DNA of 31,436 bases from Alkalibaculum bacchi (GTDB taxonomy: Bacteria > Bacillota > Clostridia > Eubacteriales > Alkalibacteraceae), in the NCBI RefSeq assembly GCF_937875145.1, contig NZ_CALNCS010000051.1, forward strand, positions 1 through 31,436, given 5' to 3'. Both the position numbers and the translations under genes were made by a program. The notes under the pieces were generated by a model. That model did no database searches and was not told where the DNA came from. It was given only the letters and a program-made list of their open reading frames with translations. Each line of letters begins with the position of its first letter. Position 1 is the first letter of the stretch. Below, one piece after another: positions 6,748-13,567 of this stretch.

Positions 6748-7971
6748 ATGCAAGATATTTTTAATGAATTATTAATATTTCGAAATATTCAGCAAAACCC
6801 AGTAATCGATCAATTTAGAAAGTTTACCACTGCTAGAGAAATTCCTCATAAAGTAGAGCATTTATTTCAAATGCAGTATGAGATTGTTCGTATTTCTAGA
6901 AAGAAAGCGATCTCATGGAGGGAAACAATATTAGATATTCTGCTAATGGACGAAAATCTGTTTACTTTAAAATGCGAGAGGGGAGAGGCAATAGACGAAA
7001 ATTTACTAGCTCTTGTGGCTGGAGATATTCACATTATAAGAAATCTATACAATTACGACTGGGTAACCATTTTAGAAGAATTAAGTGTAAATCGTAGCAC
7101 TGTTTTTACATTGGATACAGAAGAATTTGAAAACATAGATCTTCATAGCCTTCTCGCTAATAACAATATTGGAGAACGATTTATTGTAAAAGAGTTGTCC
7201 AATTATATTAGAGAAAATGGAACAGGTTTATTTTCAAAGGAATCTGTTTTTAAGTGGGATGACGTAAATCAATGCTTAAGTGAAATAAAGGAATTTGACC
7301 GTGTACGTTTTGAGGATTTAATAGGTTATGAAAGGCAAACCAAAGCCCTAAAAGAAAATACCCTTAGTTTTATAGACAGGGGAAAAGGTAATAATGTATT
7401 GCTTTATGGGCAAAGGGGAACAGGTAAATCTTCATCTGTAAAGGCTCTCGTCAATGAATATGCCCACAAGGGTCTAAGGGTTATTGAACTTAAAAAAGGA
7501 CAATTAGATGCCATAGCTCCTATTATCGAGATTACTCGCCATAGAGACTTCAAATTTATTCTTTTTATAGATGATTTGTCTTTTGAAGAGTTTGAGACAG
7601 ATTATAAAAAATTTAAAGCTATAGTAGAGGGAAGCTTTGAAAAAAAGCCTAATAATGTATTAATCTATGTGACGTCAAACAGACATCATTTAATCAGGGA
7701 AACTTTTAAAGAAAGAGAAGAAGATGTAAATATAAGCGAAACTACTCAAGAAAAACTTTCTCTCTTTGATCGATTTGGTCTTGCTATTTTATATGAGCAA
7801 CCAAAAGATGATTTGTACAATGAAATGGTCATAAAATTAGCCAGAAGAAATGGCATCAAACTTCCTGAAAAAGAGCTTTTACAATTAGCCAATGAGTGGA
7901 AGGTGAGCAAAGCATCAAAATCCGGAAGAGCGGCACAGCAACTCGTAGACTCGTTAAGTTTTACGTTGTAA
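6748..7971 (+). CDS. DUF815 family AAA-type ATPase
   Basis: This 407-residue protein has a helical N-terminal half and a C-terminal P-loop ATPase domain. Walker A is GQRGTGKSS at about residues 221-229, Walker B is FILFIDDLSF at about 270-279, and a sensor-like VTSNRHH lies near 316-322. This is the DUF815 architecture, related to DnaA/IstB-like AAA proteins; the cellular function is unknown. An upstream TTG at 6709 is open, but ATG 6748 is chosen because GGAGAGGAG precedes it at normal spacing. The stop codon TAA lies inside the left terminal repeat of the palindromic element that begins at 7965. It is monocistronic, divergent from the PspC operon and convergent with the SPFH gene. Confidence 0.9.
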   Translation: MQDIFNELLIFRNIQQNPVIDQFRKFTTAREIPHKVEHLFQMQYEIVRISRKKAISWRETILDILLMDENLFTLKCERGEAIDENLLALVAGDIHIIRNLYNYDWVTILEELSVNRSTVFTLDTEEFENIDLHSLLANNNIGERFIVKELSNYIRENGTGLFSKESVFKWDDVNQCLSEIKEFDRVRFEDLIGYERQTKALKENTLSFIDRGKGNNVLLYGQRGTGKSSSVKALVNEYAHKGLRVIELKKGQLDAIAPIIEITRHRDFKFILFIDDLSFEEFETDYKKFKAIVEGSFEKKPNNVLIYVTSNRHHLIRETFKEREEDVNISETTQEKLSLFDRFGLAILYEQPKDDLYNEMVIKLARRNGIKLPEKELLQLANEWKVSKASKSGRAAQQLVDSLSFTL

Positions 7972-8083
7972 GTTCTATGTAAAAGCCTTTAAGTAGCCTT
8001 TTGGGAAAACTACAGCTATCAGCCTCTAGTACTATGTCACCAATGGTGGCTTACGTTTTCACTTACAATGTAGAACTTACAAC
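7965..8083. repeat. Palindromic intergenic element, copy B (GTTCTA family)
   Basis: The element is 119 bp and bounded by perfect 13-bp inverted repeats, GTTGTAAGTTCTA (7965-7977) and TAGAACTTACAAC (8071-8083). The interior has small hairpins, including CACCAATGGTG near 8039-8049. The left repeat supplies the last two codons of the DUF815 gene (Leu and stop). The right repeat abuts the SPFH terminator exactly. Confidence 0.75.
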
Positions 8084-8126
8084 ACAAAAGAAGAAGACTT
8101 GGCTAAGCCAAGTCTTCTTCTTTTGT
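8084..8126. terminator. Bidirectional terminator overlapping SPFH stop codon
   Basis: Perfect 20-bp arms (8084-8103 and 8107-8126) surround a 3-base loop, with A-rich and T-rich ends that give a U tract on both strands. The minus-strand stop codon TAG (8105-8103) spans the loop and the edge of the stem, so the last codons of the SPFH gene form one arm. Confidence 0.8.
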
Positions 8127-8996
8127 AATCTCCTTAAGTGATGCCGCAAGTGCTGCTAAGTTTTGAATTTCGGAAGGGATGATGATTTTTGTTGCTTTGC
8201 CATCGGCTACTTTTGTTAATGTTTCTAAGCTTTTAAGTGCGATGACTTCAGCGCTTGGATAAGCTTCTTTGATCATTCTAAGACCTTCGGCAGTAGCTTC
8301 CTGCACTTTTAAAATCGCTTCTGCTCGACCTTCTGCTTCTTTAATCGCAGCTTGTTTTTGAGCTTCTGCAATTAAGATTTGTGATTCCTTTTGTCCTTCT
8401 GCTACGAGTATAGAAGATTTCTTTTCTCCTTCTGCTCTAAGAATAGATTCTCGTCTTTCACGTTCAGCTCTCATTTGCTTTTCCATTGCCTGCTGAATGT
8501 CTTCAGGAGGGAGAATGTTTTTTACTTCTACTCGATTTACTTTAATTCCCCATGGATCTGTAGCTTCATCAAGGATACTGCGCATTTGAGTATTGATTAA
8601 ATCTCTAGAAGTTAACGTTTCATCTAATTCTAAATCGCCGATAATATTACGTAGAGTGGTGGCCGTTAAATTCTCAATAGCAGCCATAGGTCTTTCTACA
8701 CCGTAAGTATAAAGTTTTGGATCTGTAATTTGAAAATAAATAACGGTATCAATTTGCATAGTGACATTGTCTTTTGTTATTACTGGTTGGGGAGCAAAAT
8801 CGATTACTTGCTCTTTTAGAGAAACCTTTTTTGCAATTCGGTCCATTAACGGGATTTTTACATGTAGCCCAACGCTCCATGTATCCATATAGGCACCTAA
8901 TCGTTCGATGACATAGGAATTTGCTTGTGGTACAATGCGGATATTAGGAATGATAATAAATGTTATAATAAGAACTAAAAAAATAAGATATGGCAT
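8103..8996 (-). CDS. SPFH/Band 7 (stomatin-like) membrane protein
   Basis: This 297-residue protein has one N-terminal membrane segment (MPYLIFLVLIITFIIIPNI), then an SPFH domain with VPQANSYVIERLGAY, MQIDTVIYFQITDP and LTATTLRNIIGDLELDE. An Ala/Glu-rich coiled coil follows (repeats of ILRAEGEKKSSILVAEG type, about residues 175-235). It belongs to the stomatin/QmcA group that forms oligomeric membrane microdomain scaffolds. It is encoded directly after a short NfeD gene with a 2-bp gap; NfeD-SPFH pairs are a well-known partnership. Its ribosome binding site GAGGAGGAG is contributed by the last codons of nfeD. A perfect hairpin terminator overlaps the stop codon. Confidence 0.93.
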   Translation of the reverse strand: MPYLIFLVLIITFIIIPNIRIVPQANSYVIERLGAYMDTWSVGLHVKIPLMDRIAKKVSLKEQVIDFAPQPVITKDNVTMQIDTVIYFQITDPKLYTYGVERPMAAIENLTATTLRNIIGDLELDETLTSRDLINTQMRSILDEATDPWGIKVNRVEVKNILPPEDIQQAMEKQMRAERERRESILRAEGEKKSSILVAEGQKESQILIAEAQKQAAIKEAEGRAEAILKVQEATAEGLRMIKEAYPSAEVIALKSLETLTKVADGKATKIIIPSEIQNLAALAASLKEITKEEDLA

Positions 8997-8998
8997 AT

Positions 8999-9442
8999 TT
9001 ACTCCTCCTCAAGAGTTTTTACAATTAATTTTACACCTTCGATTCTAATTACGTTTACTTTAGTATCCTTTGTGATTGTATTCTTGTCTTCAGTAGTAGC
9101 AGTCCAAATCTGTCCGTTGACTTTTACTTGCCCAACTTTAAAGGGCTCAATATCTTTAGTAACAATGCCCATAGAGTCAATGATAACGTCTAAATTCGTT
9201 TTATGTCGCCCTACGCGAAGATGCTCAACGACAATAGGCCTAGTAAAAGCTAGCAAGGCTAAAGACGCGACGATAAACAAGCCGATTTGCACGGCAATAG
9301 AAAAATCTAGCAGTGCTGCTAGTACTGCAATGAAAGCTCCGATTGCAAACCAAATGGTGGCAAGACCTAAAGTAATACCTTCGATAATTGAAAATAGTAC
9401 AACAGCTGCAATCCAAAAGAGAATCATCTGTTCATTATCCAT
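8999..9442 (-). CDS. NfeD-like membrane protein (short form)
   Basis: This 147-residue protein has three or four hydrophobic segments over residues 1-70 and a C-terminal OB-fold domain of about 60 residues (DSMGIVTKDIEPFKVGQVKV through KVNVIRIEGVKLIVKTLEEE). This is the short NfeD class lacking the ClpP-like protease. NfeD OB domains interact with the partner SPFH protein, which is the next gene. The ATG start is preceded by AAAAGGAGGG. A TATAAT-like -10 on the minus strand lies about 30 bp upstream, without a clear -35. Confidence 0.92.
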   Translation of the reverse strand: MDNEQMILFWIAAVVLFSIIEGITLGLATIWFAIGAFIAVLAALLDFSIAVQIGLFIVASLALLAFTRPIVVEHLRVGRHKTNLDVIIDSMGIVTKDIEPFKVGQVKVNGQIWTATTEDKNTITKDTKVNVIRIEGVKLIVKTLEEE

Positions 9443-9529
9443 TAGTTCCCTCCTTTTAATCGTGTTTTTATTATAGCATAGATATGAATGAATTACTAGA
9501 AATTCTACTGCATTTAAGTCGGAATGTTC

Positions 9530-9557
9530 TTGACATATAGCCCTTACAGTATATAAA
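9530..9557 (+). promoter_or_regulatory. Sigma-A promoter of the glyoxalase gene
   Basis: A perfect -35 TTGACA (9530-9535) and -10 TATAAA (9552-9557) are separated by 16 bp. The start codon is 42 bp further on. Confidence 0.75.
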
Positions 9558-9599
9558 ATAACTTATAATTATACTTTTGATAAAGAGAGGAATTAAAAC

Positions 9600-9983
9600 A
9601 TGGAATATGAACTTGTTCACACATGTATTAGAGTTTTTGACTTGGATAAATCAATAGAATTCTACAATAAAGCTTTAGGCTTAAAAGAGGCTAAGAGGAT
9701 GGATTATCCTGACAAAAGATTTACACTCGTTTATATGGCTGATGAAATTAGCGGTCATGAAATTGAACTGACTTATAATTACAATCAAAGAGAACCTTAT
9801 GAACTTGGAAATGGATACAGTCACGTAGCTTTTTACGTAGACAATTTGCAAAAATCATACCAAGCACATAGAAGCGCAGGATATTCAGTATCTGAGCCAA
9901 AGGGTCTTGACGGTTCAGGATTAAAACTCTACTTCGTCAAAGATCCAGATGGCTATACAATAGAAATAATTGAACAAGTATAA
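9600..9983 (+). CDS. gloA: Lactoylglutathione lyase (glyoxalase I), VOC family
   Basis: This 127-residue protein contains the two vicinal-oxygen-chelate beta-alpha-beta modules. Predicted metal ligands H7, E56, H75 and E122 fall at nearly the same positions as H5, E56, H74 and E122 of E. coli GlxI. The C-terminus KDPDGYTIEIIEQ is the classic VOC ending. It isomerises the methylglyoxal-thiol hemithioacetal in the cytoplasm. Clostridia usually lack glutathione, so the thiol cofactor may differ, or the enzyme may act on another substrate. The ATG has AGAGAGGAA upstream and a good promoter. It is monocistronic and followed immediately by a palindromic element. Confidence 0.88.
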   Translation: MEYELVHTCIRVFDLDKSIEFYNKALGLKEAKRMDYPDKRFTLVYMADEISGHEIELTYNYNQREPYELGNGYSHVAFYVDNLQKSYQAHRSAGYSVSEPKGLDGSGLKLYFVKDPDGYTIEIIEQV

Positions 9984-9990
9984 AAAGATG

Positions 9991-10111
9991 AAAGTTCTAT
10001 GTGTTAAGTAATAAGGTTTATTGCTTTTGCATGGAACTTTTTTTCAAGGTGGTCAGGTAAAATCAGCGGTCGCGAAGGAACTTGCTGATTTTACTTAGAA
10101 CTTAGAACTTT
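9991..10111. repeat. Palindromic intergenic element, copy C (GTTCTA family)
   Basis: The element is 121 bp with 19-bp terminal inverted repeats (9991-10009 and 10093-10111) that match at 16 of 19 positions and share AAAGTTCTA / TAGAACTTT. Inside, GTAAAATCAGC (about 10054-10064) pairs with GCTGATTTTAC (about 10084-10094). The size and ends resemble the copy at 7965-8083. It begins eight bases after the glyoxalase stop codon. Confidence 0.75.
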
Positions 10112-10153
10112 GTATACATATTCATTTGCTCTGTTTTTTTTCTATATTTTTGA

Positions 10154-10159
10154 TATAAT
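10154..10159 (+). promoter_or_regulatory. Probable -10 box of alaA
   Basis: A perfect TATAAT preceded by TGA (near-extended -10) lies 37 bp before the GTG start. No good -35 is visible at 16-18 bp spacing, so this is tentative. Confidence 0.4.
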
Positions 10160-10196
10160 AGTAAATTAATTAATATGAGGAATGAGATGATGTTGA

Positions 10197-11414
10197 GTGA
10201 GAAAGTTTAACAAGTCAAAAAAACTGGATAATGTGTGTTATGATATTCGAGGTCCTGTTATGGATCAAGCCAACTTAATGGAAAAAAAAGGCGAGAATAT
10301 TATCAAATTAAACATCGGCAATCCTGCTCCATTCGATATATTTGCTCCCGATGAAATCGTACATGATGTTGCCGTCAATTTAAGAAATGCAGAAGGTTAC
10401 TGTGATTCTAAGGGGATTTTTCCTGCTAGAAAGGCAATTATGCAAAATTATCAGACGAAAGGAGTAATGGATGTAACGATAGATAGTATTTACATTGGAA
10501 ATGGAGTCAGTGAGCTTATTACCTTGTCTATGCAGGCTCTTTTAGATAATGGAGATGAAATACTTGTGCCTGCACCGGACTATCCATTATGGACTGCATC
10601 TATAAATTTAGCTGGAGGTAAGCCTGTTCACTATATATGTGATGAGGAATCTGACTGGTATCCAGATTTAGAAGATATAAAATCAAAGATAAATGAAAAC
10701 ACAAAAGGTATTGTAATTATTAATCCTAATAATCCTACAGGTGCGGTTTACTCAAGGGAAATATTAGAAGAAATTGCAAAATTGGCTCATGAACACGATT
10801 TGATTGTCTTTGCAGATGAAATATATGATCAAATACTTTATGATGATGCAGTTCACATTCCTATGGCTAGTTTAGTTCACGATGTATTATGCATCTCCTT
10901 TAATGGACTATCCAAATCTCATAGAATTGCAGGTTATCGCGTTGGATGGATGGTTTTAACGGGAAATAAAGAAGATGCAAAAGATTACATAGAAGGTATT
11001 GATATGCTGTCCTCTATGCGTCTTTGCTCAAATGTTCCTGCACAATACGCAATACAGACGGCTTTAGGTGGTTACCAAAGTTTAATAGAGCTTATTAAAC
11101 CTGGTGGAAGGTTATATGAGCAAAGGGAATACGTGCATAATAGAATTAATAGTATTGACGGTCTAAGCTGTGTAAAACCGAAAGGAGCCTTTTACATTTT
11201 TGCTAAAATCGATGCGGAAAAGTTTCATATTCACGATGACATGCAGTATGCATTAGACCTATTAAAAAGTAAGAAGATTTTAATTGTTCAAGGAACAGGG
11301 TTTAATTGGAAAGCACCTGATCATTTTAGAATTGTCACCTTACCTACTGTAAATGACTGCAAAATCGCCCTAGATGGGTTAGAAGATTTTTTAAAGACTT
11401 ATTATCAAGATTGA
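10197..11414 (+). CDS. alaA: PLP-dependent aminotransferase, AlaA-type
   Basis: This 405-residue class I/II aminotransferase is closely similar along its length to E. coli AlaA (YfbQ), which I recognise from shared blocks: NVCYDIRGPV, KLNIGNPAPF, YIGNGVSELI, PAPDYPLWTA, INPNNPTGAVYS, FADEIYD, MRLCSNVPAQ and ALGGYQS. The PLP-binding lysine is K240 in FNGLSKSHRIAGYR, with R248 in the usual phosphate-contact position. AlaA interconverts glutamate plus pyruvate with 2-oxoglutarate plus alanine. The GTG start is the only in-frame option, because a TGA lies immediately upstream, and homology extends to the first ten residues. The ribosome binding site is weak (GAGG is rather far). It is monocistronic with a terminator straight after. 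Confidence 0.93.
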   Translation: MRKFNKSKKLDNVCYDIRGPVMDQANLMEKKGENIIKLNIGNPAPFDIFAPDEIVHDVAVNLRNAEGYCDSKGIFPARKAIMQNYQTKGVMDVTIDSIYIGNGVSELITLSMQALLDNGDEILVPAPDYPLWTASINLAGGKPVHYICDEESDWYPDLEDIKSKINENTKGIVIINPNNPTGAVYSREILEEIAKLAHEHDLIVFADEIYDQILYDDAVHIPMASLVHDVLCISFNGLSKSHRIAGYRVGWMVLTGNKEDAKDYIEGIDMLSSMRLCSNVPAQYAIQTALGGYQSLIELIKPGGRLYEQREYVHNRINSIDGLSCVKPKGAFYIFAKIDAEKFHIHDDMQYALDLLKSKKILIVQGTGFNWKAPDHFRIVTLPTVNDCKIALDGLEDFLKTYYQD

Positions 11415-11422
11415 TTCATATT

Positions 11423-11460
11423 AAAAGCATGCTTTTATGAACTAAGAGCGTGTTTTTTTT
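11423..11460 (+). terminator. Rho-independent terminator of alaA
   Basis: AAAAGCATGCT (11423-11433) pairs, with G-U wobbles, with AGCGTG and following Ts from 11447. The hairpin runs into an eight-T tract. It begins eight bases after the stop codon. Confidence 0.75.
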
Positions 11461-11685
11461 GTGCGCAAATTAGTATAAAAGAGTTTGAAAATACAATAAA
11501 ATGCACCTAAATAGTATTTTTATCCACAGGCTATATTTTTTATAGATTTGTTATACACTACAGTTTTTTAATCTCGGCACCTCGGAGATTACTTTTGGTA
11601 CGCAAATTTTGAGTTACAAAGATGTTTTATCTAAAAAATTTAATATCTAATATCTTCGTAGATAAAATGTTCTTCTAAAATACAT
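11461..11685. other. Gene-free spacer upstream of the TauE remnant
   Basis: I see no supported gene here. It is very AT-rich, with a small hairpin AATCTC/GAGATT (about 11570-11590) and an imperfect inverted repeat GTTTTATCT / AGATAAAAT (about 11623-11668). None matches a riboswitch I know. It may be degraded DNA of the former transporter gene whose 3' end follows. Confidence 0.4.
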
Positions 11686-11921
11686 TCCACGGAAACTCAA
11701 GTAATTACCATGTTGACGACTTCCAGTTCTATGGTACAATATACAATAAATGGATTTGCAGATTTTAGTTTGGCTTATTACTGTGTTCCTGCTGGGATTC
11801 TAGGAGCAACTATTGGCCGAAAAGTGAGTTCTATACTAAAAAAATCTACTGTTAGAAGGTCTTTTTATGTACATTGCTTGCGATTATGTTAATTCAATTA
11901 TATGCAATATTTCTTAAATAA
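11686..11921 (+). pseudogene. TauE/SafE-type permease, 3' remnant
   Basis: Only the C-terminal part of a TauE/SafE (sulfite exporter, DUF81) membrane protein remains. It reads TETQVITMLTTSSSMVQYTI, then GILGATIGRKVSSILKKSTVRRS, which resembles the last membrane segments and the (G)A.IG..(V/L)...(L)..(K)..(V)RR motif of that family. After VRRS the frame breaks in a run of five Ts (about 11866-11870). Restoring one T gives FLCTLLAIMLIQLYAIFLK and a stop at 11921, a plausible final segment. The N-terminal two thirds of the gene are absent, and a stop lies upstream at 11659. It is a decayed gene and not expected to function. Confidence 0.6.
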
Positions 11922-12058
11922 GCTAATAAGAAAGGTGCAGATAGCGCGATAATAGACAAATAATGTAATGTTTACAAATTGTATAGTTTATTAAGTTTAG
12001 TGCCTCAGAACATAAAAAGAGAAATCTTAAAAAATACTTATAATAATATAACGATAGG
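11922..12058. other. Spacer with promoter-like sequence
   Basis: No gene is visible. TATAATAATAT near 12040-12050 looks like a -10 region just before the hairpin at 12059, but the -35 is unclear. Confidence 0.3.
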
Positions 12059-12104
12059 CAGAACCTAGGAATCCATTGATAATTCTAAGGTTCTGTATTT
12101 TTTA
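12059..12104 (+). terminator. Stand-alone hairpin with T-run before V-ATPase operon
   Basis: The arms CAGAACCTAGGAAT (12059-12072) and ATTCTAAGGTTCTG (12082-12095) match except at one position and are followed by TATTTTTT. No intact gene precedes it closely. It may end stray transcription from the decayed TauE locus, insulating the V-ATPase promoter that starts ten bases later, or it may attenuate a short upstream transcript. Confidence 0.7.
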
Positions 12105-12113
12105 ACAAAATGT

Positions 12114-12141
12114 TTGACTCTTAAAATCATAGGAGTATAAT
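12114..12141 (+). promoter_or_regulatory. Sigma-A promoter of the V-ATPase operon
   Basis: -35 TTGACT (12114-12119) and a perfect -10 TATAAT (12136-12141) are separated by 16 bp. The predicted start is near 12148, giving a very short leader with GAGGAGG at 12154-12160. Confidence 0.88.
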
Positions 12142-12170
12142 AAGGATAGATTTGAGGAGGAAGTGATAAT

Positions 12171-12494
12171 TTGGATGAATTGGAGTTCGTATTAAACAAG
12201 ATTATAGAGATTGACAACAAGGTAATCGACTTGCAAAATCGTACAGAAGAAACCATTAAAGAGAAGAAATCCTTTTTAGACGATGAAATTAAAAATCTAG
12301 ACGAGAAACTCATTAACAATTCCAATACTGAATTAGAGGCAGAAGTGCAAAAGAAAATTGCAGATGCCGAAAAAATGGCTAATTCCATAAGCACTGATGC
12401 AAAAGAAAAATGTCAAAGTATTCAGAATAAGTATTTAGCTGTTAAAGACGTATTAAAAAAGCAGATATTTAATGAAATTATAGAAATTAGTTAA
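12171..12494 (+). CDS. V-type ATP synthase subunit G/H (peripheral stalk)
   Basis: This 107-residue, highly charged, almost entirely helical protein (EETIKEKKSFLDDEIKNLDE; ELEAEVQKKIADAEKMANSI) has the size and coiled-coil character of the subunit called G in Thermus, H in archaea and NtpF in Enterococcus. It pairs with subunit E to form the peripheral stalks. The position as first gene of the operon also fits. The start is TTG, ten bases after GAGGAGG. Sequence conservation in this family is low, so the assignment rests on operon position and coiled-coil pattern. Confidence 0.82.
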   Translation: MDELEFVLNKIIEIDNKVIDLQNRTEETIKEKKSFLDDEIKNLDEKLINNSNTELEAEVQKKIADAEKMANSISTDAKEKCQSIQNKYLAVKDVLKKQIFNEIIEIS

Positions 12495-12508
12495 AGGTAG
12501 TGTATAGG

Positions 12509-13567
12509 ATGAATGGCATGAATTTTAGTACAGTAAATACCAAAATAAGTGCAATGAAGGCTAGATTATTATCAAAAGAAGATTTCATTAATATTATGAA
12601 TCTTCAAAGTGTCCAAGAGGTATTTGATTATCTTAATGAGAATACTTCCTTGCGCGATGTACTTTGGGATTTAAATGGCAGAAAAGTGCATAGAAACGAT
12701 TTTGAAAGGAGGCTGTACAGATATAAAATTTTAGTTGTTGAAAAGCTGATGCCTTATTTAAATCAAGATTATAAAGATTTAATAAAAAAATACATGTTGC
12801 GTTATGAGATTGAAAATTTGAAATTAGTATTTGAAGTCGTTCGAGGCAGAAAGAAAATGGATGATATAAAGGATCATTTTTTTACTTTTGGGAAGTATTC
12901 AAATATTGATTTTAAAAAATTGTTAGAAAAAGATTCGGTATTAGAAGTATTAGAACAAATTAAAGATACAAAATATTATCGACTGATATTGCCATATGCT
13001 CAAAATCAAGATGATGAAAAATTTAATTTTTATGTGGAAATGATGTTAGATAAATACTACTATCATCAATTAATTCAAAGTGCCCAAAAGTTCTTAGGGG
13101 ATAAAGACAAGAAGTCTACAGAGCTTTTGAGACGTAGAGTGGATCTTTATAATTTAGAATGGTTTTATCGAGGTATGAAGTATTTTGATATGTCTAAGGA
13201 GGAAATACTAAACTTCGTTTTAGATTACGGATACTTGTATAATTACAATAAATTAAGAGATTTAATCTACAAAATTGATTTACATAATTTGGTAGAACAG
13301 TTTATCGATACGCCTTATGAGTTTTTGTTTGATTATAAAAATGACCTTGATTTGTTCATGGAAAGAAGGATCGACAGGTATCTTTATAATAAATCAATTA
13401 GTTTGTTTAACAATTCTATATTGAGCTTCGGAAAGGTATCCGCTTTTATGGAATTAATTGATTTTCAAATAGAAGATGTTATTTCTATCATTGAAAGCAA
13501 AAGGTATAAAATGCCTGCTGAGGAAATATCAAAATATTTAATTAGAACAATAGAGGTGGTGGAATAA
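12509..13567 (+). CDS. V-type ATP synthase subunit C
   Basis: This 352-residue helical protein fits the archaeal/bacterial V-ATPase subunit C family (yeast d homologue): AMKARLLSKEDFINIMNLQSV near the N-terminus, then repeated blocks such as YYYHQLIQSAQ, NLEWFYRGMKYFDM and AEEISKYLIR. Subunit C is the funnel-shaped adaptor connecting the rotor shaft (D/F) to the membrane K ring. A GTG at 12500 is open, but it sits directly on the AAAGG ribosome binding site, so ATG 12509 is preferred. It ends with TAA immediately before the GTG of subunit I. Its place second in the operon differs from the usual order, where C follows E. Confidence 0.88.
   Translation: MNGMNFSTVNTKISAMKARLLSKEDFINIMNLQSVQEVFDYLNENTSLRDVLWDLNGRKVHRNDFERRLYRYKILVVEKLMPYLNQDYKDLIKKYMLRYEIENLKLVFEVVRGRKKMDDIKDHFFTFGKYSNIDFKKLLEKDSVLEVLEQIKDTKYYRLILPYAQNQDDEKFNFYVEMMLDKYYYHQLIQSAQKFLGDKDKKSTELLRRRVDLYNLEWFYRGMKYFDMSKEEILNFVLDYGYLYNYNKLRDLIYKIDLHNLVEQFIDTPYEFLFDYKNDLDLFMERRIDRYLYNKSISLFNNSILSFGKVSAFMELIDFQIEDVISIIESKRYKMPAEEISKYLIRTIEVVE

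Noticed and set aside
9072..9476. Plus-strand 134-residue frame opposite nfeD
   Set aside because: It is antisense to a clear NfeD gene that pairs with an SPFH gene; there is no ribosome binding site or domain.
11710..11892. Possible intact 60-residue gene
   Set aside because: It matches only the C-terminal end of TauE/SafE proteins and breaks at a T run, so it is listed as a pseudogene.
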